Source: Pseudomonas kuykendallii
GTDB lineage: Bacteria > Pseudomonadota > Gammaproteobacteria > Pseudomonadales > Pseudomonadaceae
Assembly: GCF_900106975.1 (NCBI RefSeq)
Contig: NZ_FNNU01000003.1
Location: 434,001 to 498,000, forward strand
Direction of reading: 5' to 3'
Length of the DNA: 64,000 nt
Part shown: in pieces, positions 19,080 to 27,447 of the stretch
Layout of the letters: the number at the start of each line of letters is the position of its first letter
Position numbering within the stretch: position 1 is the first letter of the stretch
The notes under the pieces: generated by a model
Seen by the model: only the letters and a program-made list of their open reading frames with translations
What the model was told of the DNA's origin: nothing
Databases searched by the model: none
Translations under genes and position numbers: made by a program

Positions 19080-19333
19080 CAGCCGCCCTCCGTGGCCTGC
19101 TCGATGGCATTGACCAGCAGCGCCGCCAACTCGCGAATACGCGCCCGTACCTGGCGGATGTCCCTCGCGTCCAGGTACATCATCTGGTCGTTTTCCGGCT
19201 CGGCGGAGCCGAACTGGCGCAGCAGCAACGCCAACTGCAGCTCGGCCTCGATCCGGTAGGGATAGTTCTTCTCACGCGCACCCGCGGCAGGTGCTTGCAG
19301 TGAAGGGAAGGCGATGCGGTTCGACTCAGCCAC
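19079..19333 (-). CDS. Small-ORF unit copy A, first gene (unknown function)
   Basis: This 84-aa, probably helical protein was not recognised. Its core reads EAELQLALLLRQFGSAEPEN, then DQMMYLDARDIRQVRARIRE and LAALLVNAIEQA, typical of a small helical protein. The start is a GTG at 19333 with a strong GGAGGTG ribosome site about 5 nt upstream. A copy at 51871-52125 differs by only a few residues. It is followed, with one-base overlap, by the second gene of the unit. Preservation of both frames in two distant copies suggests selection. Confidence 0.72.
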   Translation of the reverse strand: MAESNRIAFPSLQAPAAGAREKNYPYRIEAELQLALLLRQFGSAEPENDQMMYLDARDIRQVRARIRELAALLVNAIEQATEGG

Positions 19334-19705
19334 GGCACACCTCCAGAACGAAGGTGATCGATACGACGCAAACAGCAGGGAGGTGCCCGTGCGTAAAAGG
19401 GGGATAGCGCATTTTCCTTATGCTCCTTCGTGATTTAAGGAGCCGCGTTCCAGCCGTTACCACACGGATGGAGGCGGACCGTGCAAGGGTGGTAAACCGG
19501 CTCACGAAGGAATGCCGGCCGAGCCGAAGCCCGCCTCACACGGCCCGCCATAAGTGCACGAGAAAACAACAGGCATAAAAAAAGCGCCTGCTCTCGGCTA
19601 TAGCGCTACCGCGCCTTCGTGTATTTCCGGGTTACCACACCCAGGCCACGGGATTGACCGTGACCGGCGCACTCTAGCGCGGGGGGTGGGGGTAGGACAA
19701 GGAGC
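19334..19705 (-). other. Conserved leader of small-ORF unit copy A
   Basis: This 370-bp leader precedes the two small genes and is conserved in copy B (52126-52497). Its minus strand begins with a hairpin and T-run (see terminator), then encodes a short frame from an ATG at 19576 (MPVVFSCTYGGPCEAGFGSA, ending at 19502). That frame runs on for 82 residues in copy B. The GGPCEAGFGSAG pattern reminds me of annotated ash-family leader ORFs of P4-like phage satellites, from memory only. From 19706 to 19902 I see nothing gene-like. Confidence 0.55.
19577..19607 (-). terminator. Intrinsic terminator-like hairpin in leader A
   Basis: On the minus strand AGCGCTATAGCCGAGAGCAG is followed by GCGCT and seven T residues. 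The stem AGCGC/GCGCT closes a 15-nt loop with a possible inner GCC/GGC pairing. It lies upstream of the small genes, so it could act as an attenuator or end a short RNA made from beyond 19705. The same structure occurs at 52367-52397. Confidence 0.55.
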
Positions 19706-19902
19706 GGGAGTTGAGAGGTGACTTTGACGTGAAGGGTGATGCCTGGTTAGCAGTCTGCCGGCTCTTGAAGAGTCTGACAGTCACTCGACTGGCATGGTGG
19801 AAAACGGCCAGGAGCGGACATTTGCTGCTGAGAACAAGGGCTGAACGGCAGAGCTATCAGCCCTTAAAAAACCAGTCGAACAGTAACCACCTAATTGTCG
19901 AC

Positions 19903-20724
19903 TTATGGAAGCTTGAAAATGCGTCGTGCATTTTCATAAAGGAATTGTGCTTCGACTTCAGGGCTCAACCCTAACTCCTGAACCTGTTTCATGCAGCGCG
20001 ATAGGGAGAGCTGAGGAAAATTGCTTCCGAACAATACCTTTTGGCTGCCGTAGCTTTGTAGGAATTGCAGCAACTGTGCAGGGTAGTAGCGCGGCAGATA
20101 GGCTGATGTGTCGATAAAAACGTTGTCGTGCTTCCAGGCCAAGCCAATCATCTCATCAGTCCAAGGGTGACCTATGTGCCCAGCAACTATGCGTAACTCA
20201 GGGAAGTCCAACGCAACCTCATCTAAATATGGAACTGGACGACCCGTTTCCGACGGCATCAATGGACCTGTATGTCCGACCTGAGTGCAGAATGGAATGT
20301 CCAGCTCAATACACTTTACATAAAGTGGGTAATAAAGACGGTGGTTGGGGGCCAGCTTCCACAGCCATGGAACGATGCGAAGCGCCTTGCAGCCCAGTTC
20401 CAATACCGCCCGCTCAAGTTCACGTACCGCAGCAACGGGCTTGCTTAGGTCGACGGTAGCTACGCCAATAAAGCGATCTGGGTATGCACGGGTGTAATTA
20501 GCGATCTGATCGTTACTGGTCACCCAACCTTCCGGGCGGCACCAAGCCGCTAGCATTAGTTTTTCTACGCCAGCTTCGTCCATGTGCGCCACGGTTTCGA
20601 ATGGGCTCATTGCTTGGTCAAGCAAATGACCACTTCCTGATTTCTCAAACAGGCATGCAACCTCAGGCATCTTCTCGCGCAGGCAACCATTAGCAGGTTG
20701 TGCCCATGCATCGATTGCTTTCAT
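19903..20724 (-). CDS. Amidohydrolase-superfamily (amidohydrolase_2) protein
   Basis: This 273-aa TIM-barrel protein has the amidohydrolase_2 layout. The first strand reads MKAIDAWAQPANG where typical members have a metal-binding HxH. Later come TQVGHTG, VAGHIGHPWTDEM and the end-of-barrel LFGSNFPQLS, where GSDxP is usual. Several metal ligands are therefore replaced while the barrel histidines of VAGHIGH remain. Related IDAWAQ proteins exist, and some amidohydrolase-fold enzymes act as acyl-CoA hydrolases, so the reaction is open. GC content is lower than the surroundings, and the gene stands alone between repeats. Confidence 0.8.
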   Translation of the reverse strand: MKAIDAWAQPANGCLREKMPEVACLFEKSGSGHLLDQAMSPFETVAHMDEAGVEKLMLAAWCRPEGWVTSNDQIANYTRAYPDRFIGVATVDLSKPVAAVRELERAVLELGCKALRIVPWLWKLAPNHRLYYPLYVKCIELDIPFCTQVGHTGPLMPSETGRPVPYLDEVALDFPELRIVAGHIGHPWTDEMIGLAWKHDNVFIDTSAYLPRYYPAQLLQFLQSYGSQKVLFGSNFPQLSLSRCMKQVQELGLSPEVEAQFLYENARRIFKLP

Positions 20725-20881
20725 GGCATAGCTCCTTGCAGAAATAGTGGTCGCTGAAGACTAAGCATGAGCTATCAGTGTCTCAATGACCTAAGTGCCC
20801 AGATGAGTTGACCTAAGCGACGAGCAATGACCATTCCTGCTGTTCTAATGCCAGGGTATCTCTCCTGCGGTCGAAACCAAG

Positions 20882-21070
20882 TAGCAAGTAGGGTGGACAG
20901 CGCTTTATCTGTCCACCGCTCCAAGGTCCCAGCACCGCTGGGTGGAAATCGCGAAGTCGCGGTAAACACTAGGTGTGGAAATCCGCGAAGCAAATAGCAA
21001 GTAGGGTGGACAGTGCTTTATCTGTCCACCGCTCCCAGGTCCCAGCAGCGCTGCGTGGAAATCGCGAAGT
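20882..21070. repeat. Two tandem copies of a 76-bp gtagggtgg repeat
   Basis: Near-identical copies at 20882-20957 and 20995-21070 both read tagcaagtagggtggacag, then tttatctgtccaccgctcc, ggtcccagcagcgctg and tggaaatcgcgaag. Each contains a GGTGGACAG/CTGTCCACC hairpin. They lie upstream of the amidohydrolase gene. The remainder of 20725-21172 shows no gene. Confidence 0.8.
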
Positions 21071-21172
21071 GCTTTCCACCCAGCGGAGTTGAAGAACGCC
21101 GGATGATTAGAATTTTATTAAGATATTCGGCAGCGCTGATGAACAACAAAATCGTTCCCCACCCTACGAAGC

Positions 21173-21640
21173 CGTAGGGTGGACAACGTTTTTTTGTCCA
21201 CCGGATTTATCGACAGGCAGCGCGGGGTGAGGGCTGGCTCGGCGAGAGACGGGTTCTGGTCGATGGAAACCTTCCTGCAAACCCGCTTCTGACCGAAATC
21301 AGCAAATGGCGTCTAAACCGCGAAGCGTTTTTCCACCGGCAAGATCGAAGCCCGAAGTAATTGGTGGGCCAGATATTCAAGGGGCCGCAAAAGCCGGTGG
21401 ACAAACAAAGCGTTGTCCACCCTACGAAAGCAGGTTCCCTCCGCGGCCGCTGAGTGGTTCACACCAGATCGAATGTGCCTTGCCGCCTGGCCGGAAGGTT
21501 GATTTCAGCAAGTAGCCTGGTGATCCGGGCGCCGGAAAACGCCGTGCAGTTTCCCGTCCTACGCGATTTTGAAAACGCCGTAGGTGGACAACGCTTTTTG
21601 TCCACCAGATTCATCGGCAGGCAGCGCTGGCTTTACGCAC
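21173..21640. repeat. Mosaic repeat X-Y (copy R2) with small-gene remnant
   Basis: Block X (21173-21509) opens with a GGTGGACAACG/TTGTCCACC hairpin and carries the same blocks as R1. Near 21460-21509 its minus strand still reads EINLPARRQGTFDLV, the conserved core of the second small gene at 18801-19079. Block Y (21506 to about 21640) reads cagcaagtagcctggtgatc, then gtgcagtttcccgtcctacg and a second hairpin. Both blocks recur in the order Y then X at 25163-25566, in the same orientation, on the far side of the uptake cassette. Confidence 0.85.
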
Positions 21641-21674
21641 CGGATGCAGACTCGCACATGTAGCGGATGGACAT

Positions 21675-22652
21675 TTAGCGTGGAGCGATTAACTCATCCG
21701 GTCGTTCTGGCACAACAGGCGGGGCACTTCTGCGCACGGTAAATGCGAAAACCAGACCGCCCACATACATCAATACGCCGTAGATGGCGGCTGGCACCAC
21801 CAGCGCATCGTCTCGCAACACTGTGCTGCCAATGACGATAGCCAGTGTGGCGTTCTGCATGGCGGTTTCTATGGCAATGGTGACGGCCTGACGGCGTTCC
21901 AGGCGGCCCAGTCTGGCCACTGCAAAACCGAGGATCAACATCAACACGTTAAGTGCCAGGGCCAGTGGCGCCACGACGCTGAAGTTCTGTTCGAACAGGG
22001 CCCAGTTCTTCACCAGTGCGCCAATCACGATGATCGCGAACGCCAAGGTCGAAAGCCTTGTGGCCAGCGGCTCGAATCGCTGTACAGAACGCGGCCAGGC
22101 ACGGTGAGCAAGCATGCCCAGCGAGACGGGCAAACCGAGCATGGCGAAGATTTGAATCATCATGAAGCCAACCGGGAAGTCGATCTGCTGGTGCGCGCCG
22201 AGAAAGTGCCCCATGGCCAGGGTCACGATCACCGGCAAGGTGATGATGGTCATCAGGCTGGCGGCGGCGGTAAAGCTGAGCGCCAAGGCCACATCGCCGC
22301 GTGCGATATAGGTCAGCAGGTTGGACGTTGTGCCGGTCGGGCATGCCGCGATCAGCATAAAACCGACGGCAATGGCCCCTGGCAATGGAAACACCGAGAG
22401 CAAGCCAAAACACACCAAGGGCAGCAGAACGAAATGGCAGGCAAAACCGAGCAGGAAGGCGCGTGGCTGTGCAGCGATCCGCCGGAAGTCGGCGGGCAAC
22501 AGGCCCAGCCCGAGTGAAAACATGATCAATGCCAGCAGCAACGGCATCAGTACCGTCGAGAGTTGGTCACCAGACAAGGCAGTCTCCCAGCGCCGTCGTT
22601 GCGACGCGATTGTTGTAATTAAGATGTTTAGCGTGGGCCCAACACTGCGCAC
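21675..22652 (-). CDS. Bile acid:sodium symporter (BASS) family transporter
   Basis: This 325-aa integral membrane protein has about ten hydrophobic segments and BASS/SBF signatures: LMPLLLALIMFSLGLGLLPAD near the start, ACPTGTTSNLLTYIARGDVAL near residue 110, and IETAMQNATLAIVIGSTVL near 260. The family imports organic anions with sodium; known substrates include bile acids, pyruvate and pantothenate, so the cargo here is open. The frame begins with a GTG directly after the HD gene's stop; M36 (22547) is a credible alternative start because family members begin close to that helix. It is the last gene of a three-gene operon. Confidence 0.87.
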   Translation of the reverse strand: MRSVGPTLNILITTIASQRRRWETALSGDQLSTVLMPLLLALIMFSLGLGLLPADFRRIAAQPRAFLLGFACHFVLLPLVCFGLLSVFPLPGAIAVGFMLIAACPTGTTSNLLTYIARGDVALALSFTAAASLMTIITLPVIVTLAMGHFLGAHQQIDFPVGFMMIQIFAMLGLPVSLGMLAHRAWPRSVQRFEPLATRLSTLAFAIIVIGALVKNWALFEQNFSVVAPLALALNVLMLILGFAVARLGRLERRQAVTIAIETAMQNATLAIVIGSTVLRDDALVVPAAIYGVLMYVGGLVFAFTVRRSAPPVVPERPDELIAPR

Positions 22653-23240
22653 TCAGGTGCGGTTCGATGCCATATAGATGCTGCGCTTGGGAGTAGCCAT
22701 TACGCGGCGCAGCATGGGCTCAAAAAACTCCAGCGGTAGTGTCTGTGCAGTCGGGTCGAACGCCGCTGCATCATATTTTTCGCAGAACTCGACAGTACGC
22801 AGGTACAGGTCAGGCAGGTGCGAAAAGCGATCGCGTGAATGCCGATCAAGGCCCAGGTGCTCGAAAAAGTAATAGCCCTGGAACAACCCGTGGTTGGCGA
22901 TCATCCAGTGGTTTTCCGTGCTGACAAATGGCTGCAGGATGACCGCCGCCATGTCCGCGTGGTTGTAGCTGGCCAGCGTGTCGCCAATATCGTGGAGCAA
23001 CGCGCACACCACGTACTCCTCATCTTTCCCATCGAGGTGCGCCAGGGTTGCGGTTTGCAGGCTGTGGGTCAGCCGGTCTACGGCGAAACCACCATAGTCA
23101 CCACTGAGCAAACGCAGGTGGTCGAGCAAGCGGTCAGGCAGTTTGAGCGCATGCAGTTTTTGCTCGTCTGCGATCACGCGCCAGTCGTCCAGCGTACCGT
23201 CGCGCATATGGTGAAAAGCGGCTTGCAGAGTCGGTTTCAT
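22653..23240 (-). CDS. HD-domain protein, possible PhnZ/MIOX-like oxygenase
   Basis: The protein has 195 aa. An HD metal site is formed by His59 (in TQLTHSLQTA-like context), His83-Asp84 in ALLHDIGD, and further histidines at 94 and 117 (MIANHGLFQGYYFFEHLG). The pattern of a first histidine 24 residues before the HD, with later histidines and an acidic KYDAAAFDP, resembles small HD-fold mixed-valent di-iron oxygenases (PhnZ, MIOX). It also resembles generic HD phosphohydrolases. The assignment to oxygenase is inference. It abuts the BASS gene and follows the aldolase by 12 bp, so it belongs to one operon with both. Confidence 0.8.
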   Translation of the reverse strand: MKPTLQAAFHHMRDGTLDDWRVIADEQKLHALKLPDRLLDHLRLLSGDYGGFAVDRLTHSLQTATLAHLDGKDEEYVVCALLHDIGDTLASYNHADMAAVILQPFVSTENHWMIANHGLFQGYYFFEHLGLDRHSRDRFSHLPDLYLRTVEFCEKYDAAAFDPTAQTLPLEFFEPMLRRVMATPKRSIYMASNRT

Positions 23241-23252
23241 GCGGCGCTCCTG

Positions 23253-24041
23253 TCAAAGGCGAAAACCGGGATCGATGCGGTCAAGCCGACGCAACAGACC
23301 CGGCCATGCCAGTGCTCCGCCCAGCCCATGGGTGACTTGCTTGGCCTGAGCGGCAATGCCCGCCAATACATCACCCCCGATTGGCGCCACGGGCACGCCG
23401 CCCGACAGCGCCCGTACCTGGATCATGCAGGCGGCCTCGAACACGTACATTGCGAGGAAGGCATCAGCCACGCTGGCGCCCACCGTCAGCAAGCCGTGAT
23501 TGCGCAGCATCAGGAAGATGCGATCGCCGAAGTGCTCCACCAACCGGGGCTTTTCCTCGTCGTTCAGCGCCACGCCTTCGTAGTCGTGGTAGGCCAGCGA
23601 GGCGAGGACGAAGAGCGATTGCTGCGACAACGGCAGCAGGCCACCCGTCTGCGTTGAGACGGCGCAACCGTTGATGGAATGAGCATGCATCACGCAGTGG
23701 GCGTCCGGCCGCGCAGCGTGCACGGCGCTATGAATGGTGAAGCCTGCGGGGTTTACGTCATGAGGGGTTTCAGCCACCTTGCGCCCTTGGTAATCGACCT
23801 TGACCAGGCTGCTGGCCGTGATTTCGTCGAACAGATAGCCGTAGGGGTTGATCAGGAAATGGCCGGCTTCGCCGGGCACCCGACAGGAGATATGGGTGAA
23901 GACAAGGTCATCCCAACCGAAGTGAGCGTAGAGCCGATAGGCCGCCGCCAACTCCACCCGTGCTGCCCACTCGGCATCACTGACGAGGCCGCGCAGGCTG
24001 GTTGTGGGTTGAGGCGTGGCGAGAAGACTTTGGCTGCTCAT
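23253..24041 (-). CDS. Class II aldolase/adducin family protein
   Basis: This 262-aa protein has the class II aldolase fold. FGWDDLVFTHISCRVPG is the N-terminal signature; the zinc ligands are in CVMHAHSINGCAVST (two histidines) and the third histidine is in LMLRNHGLLTVG near residue 180. Relatives include fuculose-phosphate aldolases and epimerases but also many uncharacterised decarboxylase-like proteins. It is the first gene of the operon aldolase-HD-BASS and diverges from a LysR regulator 101 bp away. The cassette probably imports and breaks down one small organic acid. Confidence 0.88.
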   Translation of the reverse strand: MSSQSLLATPQPTTSLRGLVSDAEWAARVELAAAYRLYAHFGWDDLVFTHISCRVPGEAGHFLINPYGYLFDEITASSLVKVDYQGRKVAETPHDVNPAGFTIHSAVHAARPDAHCVMHAHSINGCAVSTQTGGLLPLSQQSLFVLASLAYHDYEGVALNDEEKPRLVEHFGDRIFLMLRNHGLLTVGASVADAFLAMYVFEAACMIQVRALSGGVPVAPIGGDVLAGIAAQAKQVTHGLGGALAWPGLLRRLDRIDPGFRL

Positions 24042-24142
24042 GGTGCTGACTCCGATTAGTTAAGGCACACAGGAAATAATCTTCAGCGCGCCACGCTATA
24101 AACTGAAATAACATACGGGTCGATTTTCAATAACCAGATGGG

Positions 24143-25039
24143 ATGGCGATGCTTGAGGACGACCTGGTTTATTTTTCCACCGTGGCCACTGCTGGCAGCC
24201 TCGCCCGGGCTGCCGAACGCCTGGGCGTGTCACAACCGGCGCTGACAAAATCGATGCAGCGGCTGGAACGTCGGTTGGGCGTCAAATTGCTCTTGCGCTC
24301 TTCTCGCGGGATTGAGGTGACCGACGCCGGCGCGGCGTTTCTGCTACGCAGTCGTGCCATCTCGCGCGAGTTGGAAGTCGCCTTGCAGGAGGCGCGTGAC
24401 GTTGCCGGTGGCCAAGCCGGATTACTGCGAATCGGCGCAACACCGGCGGCGGCGAATTTTGCCCTGAGTACACTGCTGCCCCGATTGATCGAGGAGCGGC
24501 CAGCCGCGCGGGTTAATTTCGTTTCAGGATTCAGTGACGCCTTGCTCGATGCGGTGGCCAACGGCGATGTCGAACTGGCGTTGTTGCCCTTACCCGAACG
24601 GATGGATCCGAGCTTGGAAATGCTTCATCTGCTGGAGGACGACTATTACGTCGTCGTCAACAATCAGCATCCTTTGGCAGCCTTACAGAGTGTCTCGTTG
24701 AGTGATCTGGCCGGTTGCCAATGGGCCGGCTCTAGCAAGCATGAGTTTGCGCGCGTGCAACTCGAGCGAGCCCTGGCGTCGGAAGCGATTCCGTTGCCGA
24801 ACCTGGTGCTGGAGGCGAACAACCTGCCAGCGCTGCTGTTGGCGGTGTCACGCATGCCGCTGGTAAGCATGGTCAATTCCCATGCCGTGTCAGCGGAAAG
24901 CCTGCCACCCAATGTCGTGATGCTGCCGATCCGTTCGGAACAGATCCGTTGTCCCATCGGTATCGTCTGGCGGCGCGGTTACATGTCATCCATCGCGCTG
25001 CGGGCGAAGGCGCTTTTACAGGCAGCGGCACGGACATAG
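24143..25039 (+). CDS. LysR-family regulator of the aldolase/BASS operon
   Basis: The protein has 298 aa. The helix-turn-helix is at residues 5-65 (DDLVYFSTVATAGSLARAAE, then VSQPALTKSMQRLERRLGVK), and the effector-binding domain starts near 92 with LLRIGATPAA. It is transcribed divergently from the three-gene operon, so it is the likely regulator. Two ATGs (24143 and 24149) are possible; neither has a strong ribosome site. The gene ends just before the repeat block that closes the cassette. Confidence 0.9.
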   Translation: MAMLEDDLVYFSTVATAGSLARAAERLGVSQPALTKSMQRLERRLGVKLLLRSSRGIEVTDAGAAFLLRSRAISRELEVALQEARDVAGGQAGLLRIGATPAAANFALSTLLPRLIEERPAARVNFVSGFSDALLDAVANGDVELALLPLPERMDPSLEMLHLLEDDYYVVVNNQHPLAALQSVSLSDLAGCQWAGSSKHEFARVQLERALASEAIPLPNLVLEANNLPALLLAVSRMPLVSMVNSHAVSAESLPPNVVMLPIRSEQIRCPIGIVWRRGYMSSIALRAKALLQAAART

Positions 25040-25162
25040 CGCCTTCGGGGTCGCGGCAGTTACGGCAATCGGCCCGCGGCGAACAGGGCCTGATCCTTTG
25101 CTGCCGCACGCTTATAAGCGTCGCGGCCGGTAAGGTTCCCGGCGCAGGAGAAAAACTCTTTT

Positions 25163-25566
25163 CAGCAAGTAGCCCGGTTATCCGGACGCCGGAGAACGCC
25201 GTGCAGTTTTCTGCCCTACGCGACTTCGAGATACAAGGGTGGACAACGTTTTTTTGTCCACCCGATTCATTGACAGGCAGCGCGGGGTGAAGGCTGGCTC
25301 GGAGAGACGGGTTCTGGTCGATGGAAACCTTCCTGCGAACCCGCTTCTGGCCGAAATCAGCAAATGGCGTCTAAACCGCGAAGCGTTTTTCCACCGGCAA
25401 GATCGAAGCCTGAAGTAATTGGTGGGCCAGATATTCAAGGGGCCGCAAAAGCCGGTGGACAAACAAGGCGTTGTCCACCCTACGAAAGCAGGTTCCCTCC
25501 GCGGCCGCTGAGTGGTCCACACCAGATCGAATGCGCCTTGCCGCCTGGCCGGAAGGTTGATTTCAG
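25163..25566. repeat. Mosaic repeat Y-X (copy R3) with small-gene remnant
   Basis: Block Y begins at 25163 (cagcaagtagcccggttatc), then comes block X at 25238-25566, nearly identical to 21173-21509. The end of X again encodes, on the minus strand, EINLPARRQGAFDLV, a fragment of the second small gene. With copy R2 it brackets the LysR-aldolase-HD-BASS cassette in direct orientation. From 25040 to 25637 no other gene is seen. Confidence 0.85.
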
Positions 25567-25637
25567 CGGCGGGATGATCGAACCGACATACGGCCGAACA
25601 GCACGAATGCCCAGCCGGACTAGCCGTCCCGGGCCAG

Positions 25638-26558
25638 CTAACCCTGGAGGGGAATCGGCTTTCTGGGTGCGCGGGTTTCGCCAAGAATTCTTCCTGCATC
25701 CCTGGCAGGCGGGAGGCCGAACACCTTCACGTAGTCCCGGCTGAATTGCGTTGGGCTTTCGTAGCCCACCTCGAAGGCGGCCTGGGTGACGTTCCTGCCG
25801 CTGGCGACCATCAGCATCCGTGCCTGGAGCAAGCGCACGCGCTTTTGATACTGCAAGGGGCTCAAGGTCGTCACCGCCTTGAAGTGCCGGTGAAAGGCCG
25901 AAACGCTCATTGCCGCCTTCTGAGCCAGGCGCTCTACCCTGATCGGCTCGGCGAAATCCCGACGAATCCACTGGATGGCCGTATTCACGCGGGCCATGGC
26001 GGTATCCGGTGCGGCGATTTCCCGAAGCATCCAGCCATGGGGACCTTGCAGGACGCGAAACAGTATTTCTCGCTCGTAAGCGGGCGCGAGGGCTGCGATG
26101 GCGTCCGGGTTGCCCATCAATCGCATCATGCGCACCCAGGCATCCATCAGCTCGGGCGTGACGGCCGCTACCGAGAAGCCCGGGTCGCCTTCATGCCGGT
26201 CGGCAGGTTTGGGCAAGTCTGCCAGGAGTGTGGCCAGCACGGCGGGATCGAGCGTCAGGCTGATGGCCAGGTAGGGTTCGCCCGAGGGCGCGGGGTGCAC
26301 CGTGCCCACCGCGGGCAGCTCGATGGACATGACGAAATAGGTCGCCGGGTCATAGCGCAGCGTGCGATCACCCACGCTCATGGTTTTGCTGCCCTGCAGG
26401 ATCAGGTTGATCATCGGGTCATAGACCGCCGCCAGCATATGCTCGGGAACCTTGCCCTGAACCATGGCGACGCGCGGGATACCCGTTTCCGTGCGGCGGT
26501 TCTCGGCCATGGCAGCCAGGGTGCGGAGTTCTTTCAACTGATCGTTCATGCCGGCCAT
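25638..26558 (-). CDS. AraC-family regulator with AraC_N-type sensor
   Basis: The protein has 306 aa. The N-terminal half (residues 25-190) is the AraC_N-type domain with YDPMINLILQGSKTMSVGDR and YLAISLTLDPAVLATLL. Two helix-turn-helices follow near 205-290 (VERLAQKAAMSVSAFHRHFK, then VTQAAFEVGYESPTQFSRDY). It diverges from an SDR gene with a 127-bp gap, so it probably controls the SDR-VOC genes. The effector is unknown. A second in-frame ATG three codons in is an equally possible start. Confidence 0.88.
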   Translation of the reverse strand: MAGMNDQLKELRTLAAMAENRRTETGIPRVAMVQGKVPEHMLAAVYDPMINLILQGSKTMSVGDRTLRYDPATYFVMSIELPAVGTVHPAPSGEPYLAISLTLDPAVLATLLADLPKPADRHEGDPGFSVAAVTPELMDAWVRMMRLMGNPDAIAALAPAYEREILFRVLQGPHGWMLREIAAPDTAMARVNTAIQWIRRDFAEPIRVERLAQKAAMSVSAFHRHFKAVTTLSPLQYQKRVRLLQARMLMVASGRNVTQAAFEVGYESPTQFSRDYVKVFGLPPARDAGRILGETRAPRKPIPLQG

Positions 26559-26685
26559 GCTGAATGGAGCAGCGGGAACGGCGCAAGCAAAAAGCAGAAA
26601 CAGGCAGGTTTCGAGCAGGAACGGCTGCGAGCGCGATGACCAGGACTCCTAATGTGGAGGCTCATGCGATCAACAGGAGCACGCC

Positions 26686-27429
26686 ATGGGCGTCATCGTC
26701 ATAACCGGAGGCAGTCGAGGGATCGGTGCCCGTACAGCGGAACAGGTCGCCCAGCGCGGAATGGGCGTCATTCTGACGTACAACCAACATCCGGATGCCG
26801 CGGATGAGGTGGTGCGACGCATCACAGAAGCGGGAGGCAAGGCCGTTGCACTCAAGCTCGACGTGGCGGATGTCGGAAGTTTCGAAGCATTCCGTGCAGC
26901 CGTTCTCGCTGCGCTGCGGCAAACCTGGGATACGACCACCCTTGCAGGTGTGGTGAACAATGCCGGTTACGGCCTGTTCAACCCGCTGGCTTCAGTCAGC
27001 GAGGCGCAGTTCGATGGTCTGTTCGACGTTCATCTCAAGGGGCCTTTCTTCCTGACGCAGACCCTGCTGCCTCACCTGGAAGAAGGCGCCAGCATCGTCA
27101 ACCTGACCAGTGCCACCACCCGTGTCGCCACCACAGGAGTGGCACCTTACGCCGCGTTCAAGGGCGGATTGGAGGTGCTGACGCGTTACATGGCCAAGGA
27201 GTTCGGCGATCGGCGTATCCGCGCCAACGCGGTATCTCCCGGGGCGATCCGAACCGAGTTGGGCGGCGGGCTCAATGACGAGTTCGAGGCGATGCTGGCG
27301 GCACAAACGGCGCTAGGCCGGGTCGGTGAGCCAGACGATGTGGCCCGTGTCATCGCCATGCTGCTGTCCGAGGACGGGGCCTGGATCAATGCCCAGACCC
27401 TCGAGGTCGCGGGCGGCTACATCATCTGA
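26686..27429 (+). CDS. Short-chain dehydrogenase/reductase
   Basis: This 247-aa classical SDR has the cofactor motif TGGSRGIG at residues 7-14, LDVADV near 65, VVNNAG near 93, a catalytic serine in NLTSATT and the YxxxK pair in YAAFKGG near 155. The ending ALEVAGGYII is typical. It reduces or oxidises a keto/hydroxy group with NAD(P)(H); the substrate is unknown. It is followed 18 bp later by a VOC gene, and the divergent AraC regulator is the likely controller. Confidence 0.9.
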   Translation: MGVIVITGGSRGIGARTAEQVAQRGMGVILTYNQHPDAADEVVRRITEAGGKAVALKLDVADVGSFEAFRAAVLAALRQTWDTTTLAGVVNNAGYGLFNPLASVSEAQFDGLFDVHLKGPFFLTQTLLPHLEEGASIVNLTSATTRVATTGVAPYAAFKGGLEVLTRYMAKEFGDRRIRANAVSPGAIRTELGGGLNDEFEAMLAAQTALGRVGEPDDVARVIAMLLSEDGAWINAQTLEVAGGYII

Positions 27430-27447
27430 ACGAGCGGGAGGCACGCC

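Noticed and set aside
19079-19333. Toxin-antitoxin interpretation of the small-ORF unit
   Set aside because: Two small coupled genes fit the size, but neither has a recognisable toxin fold or DNA-binding antitoxin motif, so no such function is claimed.
25178-25699. 173-codon minus-strand frame through repeat R3
   Set aside because: It is a fusion of repeat sequence with a remnant of the small gene; only the short EINLPARRQGAFDLV part has homology inside this window.
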